From Funneliformis mosseae (lineage: Eukaryota > Glomeromycota > Glomeromycetes > Glomerales > Glomeraceae), in assembly GCA_910592005.1 (NCBI GenBank), contig CAJVPP010001720.1, forward strand, positions 1 through 18,168: a stretch of 18,168 nt of DNA. The letters are read 5' to 3'. A program made the translations under genes and the position numbers. How positions within the stretch are numbered: the first letter of the stretch is position 1; each line of letters starts with the position of its first letter. This document shows, piece after piece, positions 1 to 9,294 of this stretch. The notes under the pieces were generated by a model that made no database searches, was not told where the DNA came from, and saw only the letters and a list, made by a program, of their open reading frames with translations.

Positions 1-1
1 A

Positions 2-385
2 TCTTCGGCAAAACGAGTTTGGGAGGCGGTGAGGAATGATGGTACTCCTGATAGAAAGAAATTCTTAGGTATACTTGGATATTATCAGAAGGTAAAAAAT
101 CCTGAGACACAAGAAGAATATATTATAGCTTGCGAAGAGTTTTATGCTTATTTTAGAAAATATTACTCAAAATACATTGGAATAATTAATCCAATCAAAT
201 CAACCCCACCATATGAGAAGTATATTTATTGTTCTTCTAGTAGATGGATAGAAGCTAAGAAATATCAGTTAGAATGACGATTGAATAGGACAACATACAG
301 GCCCACTCCTGATTTTTCAGGAAGATTTTTGTTAGAATTGCTATCTACTATTAACTATTATGAAAATTACTTAAAAAACCAATAA
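2..385 (+). pseudogene. Unrecognised protein, 3' fragment with one in-frame TGA
   Basis: The frame is open from the left edge of the window, so the true start lies outside. It reads through about 91 codons to a TGA at 275-277 and then continues in the same frame for 35 sensible codons to TAA at 383-385. The readable part is rich in Tyr, Lys and aromatic residues (for example FLGILGYYQKV and FYAYFRKYYSKYIG) and looks like a soluble helical protein. I do not recognise the family. The sequence after the TGA (RPTPDFSGRFLLELL) keeps the same character, so the TGA looks like a recent premature stop, possibly an Arg CGA that became TGA. It could be the last exon of a spliced fungal gene or the end of a transposon gene. 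Confidence 0.4.
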
Positions 386-1050
386 TATCCTTTTTACTAC
401 CCAATTTAGGATTAGACTTTCACTTCGCCACAATGCATATAGGTGTGTGCGACAGCCGTTAAGGCGCTAAAGCATAAATTAGCATATTTTTCGATCCTCG
501 TTAAAGTATATATGATGTAATAGGTGATACTCTACAAATCATCTGTAATTCTGTGTGACTGTTTGTACGACAAATTAATTTCACACATAAGAAATCGATC
601 CCCAAAAAATATTTTGAATTTTTTCTCTAGCAATGCTTAGCGGAATATCATTTATTGGGTATATACTCCGGAGCTACAGGTTATTTCTACTGCCTTCCCA
701 CCAGAGCATATTTATATAATGTTACTAGGCCTTTATTACTAAGCGGTCAAGCAAGTGAAATAAAAAAAGTTTGTATATGCATATTCCCCAACATCTTTGC
801 AATGTTGAGATCTACAATGCACATTCCACATGCCCTTATTCTCTAATACAAAATTTTGGCGTAAAGTACCTTGCATATCTCCTATCTCTTCCCCAACATG
901 AATGTGAATTAGAGAGGACGTGAAATGGAAAATGCAAAACATTTAAAAGGGCAGTATGGTGGAAAGATATTGGAATATACCGTACATTATTTTTTTATAC
1001 TTCGACTAGCAAGCTTTTCACTAACATTTAACTTCTTATTCTATCTAAAC
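386..1050. other. Intergenic region without a supported gene
   Basis: About 665 bases with stops in all frames and no frame whose translation looks like a protein. Short open frames at 655-846 (+) and 739-942 (-) overlap each other and have low-complexity, unconvincing content. I see no tRNA- or rRNA-like structure. The right end of the interval probably contains the promoter of the spliced gene that begins at 1051. An ATG at 925 is in frame with 1051, but the intervening residues are hydrophobic and unlike the rest of that gene, so I treat them as upstream sequence. Confidence 0.5.
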
Positions 1051-3003
1051 ATGGAAGAGTTCCTTTTAACCAGAGAACCCCTTGATATCGTCAGAATCTC
1101 TACAGCGTTATATATACGAGTAGAACAAGGTGAATGGACAGGCATTCTTGAAAAGGAGGTGGAGAACTTTGAAAATGTTTTGAAAAAAGTTTTAAAATAA
1201 GTCCCCTCGGAGGATATTGAGCGAATAAAGAAGCTTCAAAGTTTTGGTACCGGAAAAAAATTGGCTAAACGGGTAAGGCAATAACTATTTTCATGATGGA
1301 TATATGGATATGATGACATGTTTTTTTAGGTTTCTTAGGCATATATGCTAGTGAATGCGCTGTGTTCAATGTGATATCACTTCCACATGGCAGTAATTAG
1401 TAATATATGCTTGGTGAGGTTCCTTTTCGGCCAGACTTACTGCTAGCATTTTGATACTATATGAAAACAGAAACCTAATCTGATTCCGCGAAAAATACTT
1501 CATTTAATTTATCAAATATATCATTAGCCTAATCTAAGATACTTCATATTAGGTGACGACTGCATTTGAAGATTTATGCTCGCTTACAGGGATGAAAGCT
1601 TTAGTAATAAATGCCAAGTCATGGCCTGAAGATGCTAATGCAAACTTACAGCTTTTAAAGCGTGATATTGGGCGGGCCATAAATAATACATCTGATTACG
1701 AGAAAACTATGTGGGAAAGAATTGAGACAAAATTAGAAGAAGTTGACGTTGAAAGCCTTGGGTTTGATCATCCTATATGTTCCAGAGTTCTTGATATTAG
1801 ATCCGAACCTTTCACAGAGATGCCTGTTTCGTTTTGCGATATTTTTAAGGAACCTTTTCAAGAATATAAGTTAGAATATAGTAGTATAATTTTGGATAGC
1901 TGTAAAGAGTTTATTCATAATGAGGAGTCGAAAATAAATTTGGATGAAGATTTGCATGACGTGGAATTTGGAAAGTGGCTAGATAGTTCTGAAAAACTTC
2001 AAGAAGTAACAAGACGAATACTAGAGTCTTTGTAAGTTATTTTTAGGCCATATCTTAGAATTTTGCTTTAGCGCCTTTGGCCAGTCCACGTGATTTATAT
2101 CTACTATATTCTTTTGTAGGTATAAAGTTTGGAAATCGCCTAAATATGAAGCTCATATAAAAAAAGGGAAATCGATTAATGAAGGATCATATGTCTGTGA
2201 AGTTCTTGCACCATTGATAAATATAGTAATGAATGATTTACCTGAAAACCCTGTTATGTGGAATATCTGGTGAGCAGTACCTCCTCTTCTATTACACTTT
2301 TTCCAAGATGCCCTTCCAGAAATTTGTTAACTTTATAACCTACCTTTTTTTCGGCAATTTCTTCCAATTAGGGGTGAGGAAGGAAGTTCAGCCAGTACTA
2401 TACAAAAAGGATCACGCAAGTTCGCATGAAGACCCGATTATATGACTGTAGTGGAGCTGGGAAAAGCTGTAGAGCTTGAAATGGTATATCTTGAAACTGG
2501 TAGACCTAATTCCAGTCAAGACAAATGCCAGCGAGATCATAAAAAATTAATCCAGTTTTCTAAAGATTCTATTGATACTACTAGAAAATATCGAAGCTTA
2601 AGAGAGTATTTAATCTTTCATCCAAGAGGCAGATTTTGTCCATATTTGCTATAAACATCGCAGGTAATGCATTATTTTTTTACATTACTTCGGTCATATC
2701 CCACTTCTGTATTACAAACCAATAGCGAATAATCATGTTACTTTTATTATAGGCGATATTATGAAACTTTATACTATGCGAAGAGAATCGGGTATTTACA
2801 AGTACTGTCTAATAGAGGAAGCACTGATTCCGCTACATATAACTTCACCAAGTGCTATATACCCGCTTATCCATTCCTTGATAACATTAAGAACTGCCAT
2901 TACATGCACAATTTACAAAATACTACATAATTCTGATTCCGGAGATAGTGAACATAGTTCTGGTGAAATGGCTATAACTGTTTCGACCCCCAAAAATTCA
3001 TAG
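1051..3003 (+). pseudogene. Five-exon Glomeromycotina-type family gene, disrupted
   Basis: Proposed exons are 1051-1272, 1553-2031, 2120-2269, 2372-2663 and 2753-3003. Introns begin GTAAGG, GTAAGT, GTGAGC and GTAATG and end in TAG, and all joins keep the reading frame: phase 0, then codon completions giving Leu, Trp and Gly. The product has an N-terminal helical part (motif LQSFGTGKKLAKR), a middle part ending LESLYKVWKSPKYEAH and a C-terminal part (AINIAGDIMKLYTMRRESG). I recognise this arrangement as a large expanded family in Rhizophagus genomes whose biochemical role is unknown to me. Lesions are TAA at 1198-1200, TGA at 2427-2429 (between KFA and RPDYM) and a one-base frame change near 2634-2640. 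The first intron (280 bp) is long compared with the other three (about 88-102 bp) and could hide another exon. Stop codon is TAG at 3001-3003. Confidence 0.65.
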
Positions 3004-3046
3004 AGTAGAAATCAATCCTATATATGTATTTTTATTAAGTTATATT

Positions 3047-3052
3047 AATAAA
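3047..3052 (+). promoter_or_regulatory. Candidate polyadenylation signal AATAAA
   Basis: An AATAAA hexamer lies 44 bases after the stop codon of the spliced gene, at a typical distance for a eukaryotic 3' end signal. In AT-rich DNA such a hexamer can occur by chance. Confidence 0.35.
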
Positions 3053-3091
3053 GCGAGTATACCAGATAATATTTTTTTTTGGTAAAAGTTG

Positions 3092-3106
3092 CTGACCATT
3101 GGTCAG
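3092..3106. repeat. 15-bp near-perfect palindrome (CTGACCA-T-TGGTCAG)
   Basis: Two 7-bp arms, perfectly complementary, flank a single central T. It sits about 60 bases upstream of the ATG at 3165, so it could be a binding site for a dimeric regulator of the small coiled-coil gene. It is too short to be a terminator or a transposon end by itself. Confidence 0.5.
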
Positions 3107-3164
3107 GATATCACATGATTTTTTACTTTTGAATATTGTCATACTAATACTACATTACGCTAGC

Positions 3165-3371
3165 ATGCAATCCGAAATAGATGAGACCAATTTATTGAGA
3201 AGTTCTATTGCCAGGTTCTCGGCTGAGAATGATAAAATTAAGGCTGAAAATGATAAAATTAGAGCTGAGAATATTGAGCTTAAGGCCAGAATTGCGAAAT
3301 TGGAAGATATGCAAACACAGAATAAACTAATAAAAAATTTGCTATCAATATCACAAAAAATACTTACCTGA
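3165..3371 (+). CDS. Small coiled-coil protein
   Basis: A 68-residue protein starting at the ATG at 3165. An in-frame open stretch extends upstream to 3099, but its residues are hydrophobic and unlike the body, so the internal Met (MQSEIDETN) is preferred. The middle is three consecutive 7-residue units, AENDKIK, AENDKIR and AENIELK, encoded by 21-bp direct repeats at 3222-3242, 3243-3263 and 3264-3284, followed by ARIAKLEDMQTQNKLIKNLL. The heptad pattern predicts a parallel coiled coil. I recognise this style of short coiled-coil protein as common in Rhizophagus, where it often recurs in transposon-rich regions; function unknown. The frame is intact, unlike most neighbours. The upstream palindrome may be part of its promoter. 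Confidence 0.55.
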   Translation: MQSEIDETNLLRSSIARFSAENDKIKAENDKIRAENIELKARIAKLEDMQTQNKLIKNLLSISQKILT

Positions 3372-3488
3372 CCTGTGACTAAGCTGGTGACCATCCTTCA
3401 GGAGTCTAACTAATCTCCTATCAGATGTAACACAATTCGTGATATAGGCACGTAAATCTATAGTGCTATATGCTATGGACTATTTTGC

Positions 3489-4076
3489 ATGCAAACTTTT
3501 TTTTTGCGCAAAACTATACCTAATAAAATGTTTCATTCTGACTATAAACATATTATTGATAGACTACCTGAAAGTCTTGTTAAGAGGGTGTGTGAGAGAC
3601 TTTTGCACCATTCTAAAGATCCTGTTCCATTAGAATCTATTTTTGGAAAGTCTGAACGAATTGAATCTTATTTGAGACACACATTAGAGGTTTATGAGAA
3701 TTCGTTAAATAGGAAGAAACGTAAAATTATGGCTCAGAAAAAAGTATTACGTCCTCAAAGCTGGCCGGAATGTAATGTATCCCCAGCATTACCGACTATA
3801 CATGTTGTAGATAGTGGAGTCCAAACAGAAGAAATAGCCCATGATTATGAAGAAGAGAATAATCGCCAGGTAGTGAATAAGCTTAAAGTGCTATCCTACC
3901 ACCTGCTCGATTATAATAGATGAACCTTTGGGAAATTTATGCAAGACATAGAAAAGGATTATAGAGAGCGGGTTACTGCAAATAAAAAAATGCGCTATGA
4001 GATCAAAAATCTGAAGATGCAATTACTGGAGACAGAAAAAGAGCTGGCATCTATGAGGTCGAATTCTTCTCATTAG
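3489..4076 (+). pseudogene. Coiled-coil protein of the virus-like block, one in-frame TGA
   Basis: The reading frame is about 195 codons, with TGA at 3921-3923 and then the same frame continuing to TAG at 4074-4076. The start may be the ATG at 3489 or the second Met at 3528. The N-terminal part (DRLPESLVKRVCERLLHHS) is helical. The middle has a basic stretch (NRKKRKIMAQKK). The region after the TGA is strongly heptad-like (ERVTANKKMRYEIKNLKMQ), predicting a C-terminal coiled coil that the TGA would remove. There are no introns. The gene lies about 110 bases upstream of the Gag-like gene on the same strand, so it may belong to the same mobile element. I do not recognise a known family. Alternatively it is an unrelated lineage-specific gene. 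Confidence 0.5.
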
Positions 4077-4112
4077 TTTGGGATACTTTTTTCCTTGTAC
4101 TTTTGCAAAGTA

Positions 4113-4147
4113 AGATCCTGGCCAAGATCATGCAGGATCTATATAAA
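4113..4147 (+). promoter_or_regulatory. Inverted repeat and TATA box before the Gag-like gene
   Basis: An 8-bp inverted repeat AGATCCTG (4113-4120) / CAGGATCT (4133-4140) with a 12-base spacer is directly followed by TATATAAA at 4140-4147, 41 bases before the ATG at 4188. The TATA box at this distance suggests a short 5' leader. The inverted repeat, which contains GATC steps in both arms and the spacer, could be an operator-like site for an element-encoded or host regulator. Confidence 0.45.
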
Positions 4148-4187
4148 TCAAAGGTTCTCCTATACTCTTTTATAATCACAAAAAAGA

Positions 4188-7100
4188 ATGGCATTTCGGA
4201 GGTCTCATCTAAGGCAAAGAAGAACATGTGAAGAATATAAAGCTGAGCTGGAGGAAGAAAACTACCATCTTCATAGTGAATTGCAAACAGAGGTAGATCT
4301 TAACCGCCAGAATGAAAGTCGAATTAACCAACTAGAGCGAGATTATTCCCAGTGTGAACAGGAAATCCAAGTTCTCAATAGGGAAATAGAACGTCTTGAG
4401 AATGCTTCGAAAGAAGAGATAGTAGAGTTGAAATCTGAAATCTCTAACCTAAAAAGTCAGCTATATCAAGCCAAGAAGGATGTACGAGATAAGAAAAAGG
4501 TTATTACTGATCTAGAAAAGCGCTTGAAAGAATCTGAAGAGCAAGTTGATAGACTACGATGTCGAATCAGAGCTATCTCATCACAAAAGAATACACCTGA
4601 ATGAGGGAATTCTCCAGACTTGTATAATCCTAATATTAACTTAGAAATGGCTACCATCACAGAGCTAGCAAATGCTATAGATGGTTATGTGGAAAATAGG
4701 ACAACAGCCAGGAATATTCTAATAGATCAAATAAAAAAGGCGACAAGGCAGGTACGCCGAAAAGAGAATAACTTGCATCAGGATTTAGTCCGTGAACAGA
4801 GAAGGCGATATGATGCAGAGGCTGAGCGTGATAATGAAATTATATGAAGGCAAAATGCTGAAGGGGTGGAACAAATGGCTATTGCCGACCTTTATCAGTT
4901 ACGAACTAATGGCCGAAACTAAGTTAACAGAATGTTAAATAGGATAGCAAGAAAGTAAACCCGTATAGGTGTGCTGGTACAAGAAAGATTTGCCTTACAA
5001 TTATTGTATCAGCGAAATGCCTACCACCTACAGAGAAGTAGAGGAGATATAGGTCTGTTAGAATATAATCGAGACAGGCTCTATAAGCGATATGAGAAAT
5101 GGAAAAATAAGACTCAAGTAGAACGCCAAAATAATTTAAATTTGCAGGCACAAATTTTGGCGCTACAGAATAATCTACCAAATCAAATAAACATGGCAGT
5201 AGAACACCCATATTTTGACTGGGATGATAATATTCCAGATTTTCTTGCACAACTAAGATTAGACTTGCAAAGACGTGGTATAGATCTAGCAGATAATGCG
5301 AGAGGTCCACCAACAGGAAGAGATCAAGCAATAGGATATTTAAGAGGATGTATGAGAGGAAGAACCTTAGAATGGTTCGATGAAGAAATAATTTCAAAGC
5401 AAAATTGGGAGTTAACTAACCTAACTGATGATACAGGACAAGCCAATTTGGTTGTAGTAAATAGACGTACAGCGCTTCAGATAGGTGCTGATGGATTAAA
5501 TGAGGCGGCCGGACAACCTGGAAATGCAATAGTCAAGCTAAGAGCTGTAGAAGGGCCTTAGGATGAAGATTGGCGTGCGGCAGGAGGTCGTCCTACTAAC
5601 CTTCCAGTAAATTTACTAAATGCTGGTAATGGTACTATGATAGTTGTAGCTGGTATTCGTTTTGATCAAGCTATATGGTGGATAAAAACCCATTTTCCTA
5701 CAGTAAAAGAAGAGCTTCGGAATTTGATGTATGGAACAATCAGAAAGGGAGACATGACTATAGATGAATTATATAGAAAAATATTACGAATAGGTAGACG
5801 AGCCAACTATAGGCCTGAAGAATTACGTAGAAAGTTCTTAGATGCTCTTCCACTCCCATGGCTTGAAAAAGCTGAGGATATTGGTGAACATTTGCCATTA
5901 GATGAATTAGCTAAAAAGCTTTATGAGATAGAGTTAAGATGAATTGCTAGATATAAAAGAGATAGAATATCTGATCCGCTAGTATCTCAACGAGCATCTC
6001 GAGAAATATATGAACCCTCGCCTGTTTCAGCCCTGCAACAGCAAGGAATTTCTTTAGAAGATATGCAAAAAGCAATTCAAAACGCACTGGCACAGCAAAA
6101 AACTGAATACCAGTTTTTATTAGAAAAGCAAAAATCTGATTTTTAATCGCAAATGGCTCAGCAATCCATTGCACAAAAAGCACAGGCATCGGCTCCACAA
6201 ACTGTTGAACCCGTTAGACAACCGAGAGGTCCACTGGCTTTTACAAAGTCGGAGGAAGGTATGAGAGATCATCACATATCTGAATACTTAAAAAATTTAG
6301 GTTTTCTTAGCAAGAAAGAAATAGACCGCGATTATCCTATAAAGTCTTTTCAAAGACCTCGTCCACAGCGAAATGATAACTCTTCTAGAATTGATAGGAT
6401 GGAAGAAGGACTTAATGAAACTCGTGAATCTGTGAATCAGTTAACCGAAGAATTCCAGAAACTAAATATACGTAAACTAGTAGCACGATCCAATTTTAAT
6501 CGGTCTTACTTTACACCTATTAAGCCTATAAATCCTCAATATGTGTCTCCAGATTCAAATGATGGTGAAGACAATAATTGGTGGACTGGGTACGAGCCCG
6601 AAGACACAAAGTATGAAGTGTCAGAAAAAAAAAACAGGTACCAGTAAATGAAAAGTTGTCCACAGAATCCAGCCAGCCTGAAACATATGATGAGCTATTG
6701 CCAAAGCTTTCACCAGTCATGCGAAAAATGTGTCAGTCATATACAGTTCGGAAAAAGGAATCAGATGAGTGGTTTTCGTCATTACAATACTTAAATGCTA
6801 AAATAGATGATTTAACGATCTCTAATTCTTTTTTAGATTGCGGAAGTGAGTTCAGAGGAGTAAATGATGCAACAATTAATGCCCTTGGGTGGAAAGCTGA
6901 TAAGCTATCAGACTTCACAATAAAAGGTAATTCCAAACACATTACCGAGTCATTGGAATAGTTTACAGATGTACCAATCAGTATAAAGGATAAGGATGGT
7001 AAAACTGTCACAGCTACTGGAAATTTTACTTATATTGATAATGGAGAACCCGAACCAATGTTATGTTTAGGTATGACATGGATTAGGAAAGTTCAAGGTG

Positions 7101-7356
7101 TCCTCGATTCAAATAAAAATCAATTCTGAATGAAGTTACATGGGAAAGCTTACATTATCCCAACTTTTAGCAAAGCTCCAGAAGTTGAAGATCCGCCCAA
7201 AGAGAAGCAAGACCAAGCATCTACTAACTCCTCTAGCCCAAATAGTGAGGAGGACTTAAAAAAAAGTGTGTAAAGCTTGAAGAACGTCTTGCAAAAGCTG
7301 AAGAGTGGCTTGGTAAAGCAATAAGTGCTATAAAAATACTTGCCGAAAAGAAGTAA
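4188..7356 (+). pseudogene. Gag-like capsid plus retropepsin polyprotein, decayed
   Basis: One long frame of roughly 1,050 codons is recovered if stops and two -1 frame changes are ignored. Domains in order: an N-terminal coiled coil (about residues 15-135), a basic helical region, a retrotransposon Gag-like core (about 340-585; RGCMRGRTLEWFDEEI and later NYRPEELRRKFLDALPLPWL), a Gln-rich linker, and an aspartic protease domain with FLDCGSE at 6830-6850 and a matching LCLGMTWI motif near 7064-7084. Interruptions are TGA 4602, TGA 4845, TAA 4920, TAA 4956, TAG 5559, TGA 5940, TAA 6144, TAG 6959 and TGA 7127, plus -1 shifts at A-runs 6625-6634 and 7258-7265. Retropepsins use D-T/S-G, so Cys here is unusual. 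I recall this Gag/protease family as abundant in Rhizophagus. No reverse transcriptase follows; the next gene is on the opposite strand with stop codons 1 bp apart. Likely role: forming and processing a capsid. Confidence 0.7.
6629..6635 (+). promoter_or_regulatory. Candidate -1 frameshift slippery heptamer A AAA AAC
   Basis: In the Gag frame the codons read GAA AAA AAA AAC AGG, so the heptamer is in the correct phase for canonical -1 ribosomal slippage. It lies 9 bases before the Gag-frame TAA (6645-6647), and slippage leads exactly into the frame that encodes the retropepsin. I cannot verify a stimulatory pseudoknot downstream. The alternative is an ordinary indel in a 10-A run. Confidence 0.4.
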
Positions 7357-7357
7357 G

Positions 7358-7828
7358 TTAATTAATATCATCCATTTGTTTTAATACCTCTTCAAGTTCA
7401 GATCCCATTTTAGATATAATATCAGTATTATCAGTGGTATTAGCACTGCGCTGTGAAAGCACCTCTGTCTCTGTCTCAGTAGATGCTACACTTATTTTAC
7501 CTGTTTTCTTTTTTCGGCTATTTTTCTTCAGTAGTAAGGCAGGTGGAGAGAAAATAGCAGGAGGTGGGTCGTAGTTTACTACAGGTAAACACCCACCCGC
7601 ATATGTAGTATTAGAAATATCAGCTATCGGTTGATTTCAGGCAATTCTATTAGCTTCTTCACCTCTCCAAATCTGATATATGCGCTTCATTGATGTGTTA
7701 TATTTGGCCATCAATTCATCTAAAACTTTCTTTCTCAGCCTTTCATTTTCACGTTGCATAATAAAATCATAATCAGCTGTTGAAAATAAAGGCGCATTAC
7801 AATTTATACGCTGTCTAACCATAATCAC
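7358..7828 (-). pseudogene. Small helix-turn-helix-like protein with acidic/basic tail, one TGA
   Basis: Starting at the ATG at 7828 (a second in-frame Met lies two codons later) the frame runs 63 codons to TGA at 7637-7639, then continues in frame for about 92 codons to TAA at 7358-7360. The N-terminal third contains ELMAKYNTSMKRIYQIWRGE, which has the shape of a resolvase/transposase-type helix-turn-helix (short helix, turn at N-T-S, recognition helix KRIYQIW). The part after the TGA has a Pro-rich stretch, a basic cluster (KKNSRKKKTG) that could be a nuclear localisation signal, and an acidic C-terminus (GSELEEVLKQMDD). This suggests a small DNA-binding regulator; that role is inferred. 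The gene is convergent with the Gag-like gene (1 bp between stops) and divergent from the membrane coiled-coil gene. Confidence 0.5.
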
Positions 7829-8097
7829 GATGATGTATTTTTTTCAGATAAAATATTTCAAAAAAAAATATTAAATAGAATGACTAGAAAAAATGTATTC
7901 TTTGTGATAAATAAGATAAGCGTAGTTTTTATGATATTTTGAAAATAATTTAATAGAATAAATAGGATAAATACATTAATTCAAAAAGATTTATTGAGAT
8001 AATTAGGATAAATGTGTCATTTTGGTAATATAAGAAGAGCATATTATTTCGAAAAATGTTTTTATTTTTTGTCTATATTTTTGCGGGATAAAAAACT
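7829..8097. promoter_or_regulatory. Divergent promoter region with GGATAAAT repeats
   Basis: This 269-bp interval separates two divergent start codons and is markedly more AT-rich than the genes around it. It contains two exact copies of TAGGATAAAT (7963-7972 and 8004-8013) and several looser AATAAAT/GATAAAT variants. These repeats are candidate binding sites for a shared regulator. No single clear TATA box stands out among the AT-rich sequence. Confidence 0.4.
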
Positions 8098-9267
8098 ATG
8101 CCTCGAATCTACACTTTAAATGATGTAGATAATAGTAATAGCAGTAAACTTGGAAGCCCTCCATCCAATCAATATCCACCGAGCCGATTAGAACTTGAAG
8201 AACAGCTAAAAAAAAATCGCGAAAAGTTTATAAGATCTGCTAAACAGCTTATAGCTAAATATCATGCCTTAGATAAAAAAAATAAGTGTATGCAAAGTGC
8301 CTTAGACGCCTCTCATAAAGAAAATGAGAGTATACAAAATGATCTAGACTGCTCCTATGAAGAAAATGAGCGTATGCAAAAATCTATGAATCAAATGATC
8401 CCTCTAGCTAATAAATTAAATGGTTTGAATAATAAGCTAGTTTCCCAAATTACTTGCGAACAAAAGTCTCATGCCGATCTTAATGCCAAGCAGTTAAAAG
8501 AAATAGAATCGCTAAAGTCTAAAAATAATTTACTAGAAAGCTCAGTATCTTCAACACAAAAAATTCTATTTTTAAAGGATTCTGAAATCACCTCTCTTGA
8601 GGCTAGAATAAATGAACTGGAAGCTGAGCTGAAATGAACAGCGCAAAAAGCTTTATTAGACGAAGGCGCTGAGGCAAAGGATTCTGATACTACCCAGTCA
8701 CTTAAGATTAGAGTAAAGGAATTAAAAAATGAACTGGAGCAAGTTACGCAAGATTCATCATTTAAGGATGGATTAATTTTCTGTCTCAGATCTAGGGTAA
8801 GCAATCTGGAAGATGAACTAAATCAGATTGCTTCGCATCAGGCATCTCACAATTCAAAAAAAGGTAGTGCAGAAATAGATTCAGACTTATCATCCAATGA
8901 TTATAAGCATGATGAAGTAGTAGAAAAGGTTTCCCATTTTTCTTCACACTACTTAGAGCGCGAACCCGATGGAAAAGGAGATTATGATAGTATTTCAGCC
9001 ATACCTATTATTATGTTAGGAGGTAATAGTAATACTTTAGCTAATGATCAGACAATAATCCCGCTTATATTCTTGTTTGTTATTTTTGCCTTCGTAGTAA
9101 TATTAATTATATCCTATATATACAGGCGAATTTCTCGTCCAACCAAAAAGAAAGAAATTTTTTATCCAATCTATAGAAATCAGAGTTATGGACTCCCAAT
9201 CCGTCATGCAAAGGAACTGAAAGAAAGAATTACCACCTATGAAACTTTATCTTATGGATATGGATGA
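8098..9267 (+). pseudogene. Long coiled-coil protein with C-terminal membrane anchor, one TGA
   Basis: A 389-codon frame starting at ATG 8098 with a single TGA at 8635-8637 and the end at 9265-9267. Residues 30 to about 275 are heptad-rich (LEEQLKKNREKF; ARINELEAELK), with a partial internal duplication of an L-D-x-S-x-x-E-N-E-x-x-Q unit. A Ser/Asp/Glu-rich spacer follows. At about residues 320-342 there is one strong transmembrane helix (PLIFLFVIFAFVVILIISYIY), followed by a basic stop-transfer segment (RRISRPTKKKE) and a short tail with several Tyr. No N-terminal signal peptide is visible, so the topology is uncertain: tail-anchored-like with a long soluble stalk, or type III. Within a virus-like gene block it could be a spike/fibre or envelope protein, or a host-membrane tether. 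This is inference. The TGA would separate the stalk from its anchor. Confidence 0.6.
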
Positions 9268-9294
9268 AGTCACAAAGCATGAATCATCCTAAAT

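Noticed and set aside
655..942. Two overlapping short open frames on opposite strands
   Set aside because: Neither has protein-like composition or a motif, and they overlap each other in a region without other gene signals.
3155..3394. 79-codon minus-strand open frame
   Set aside because: It mirrors the 21-bp repeats of the small coiled-coil gene and has no independent support.
4924..5397. 157-codon minus-strand open frame
   Set aside because: It is antisense to the Gag-like gene, whose plus-strand translation is clearly protein-like; the minus product is a hydrophobic Leu/Tyr-rich shadow.
8469..8804. 111-codon minus-strand open frame
   Set aside because: It is antisense to the coiled-coil/membrane gene; Ser/Phe-rich content is the expected reverse of Lys/Glu-rich heptads.
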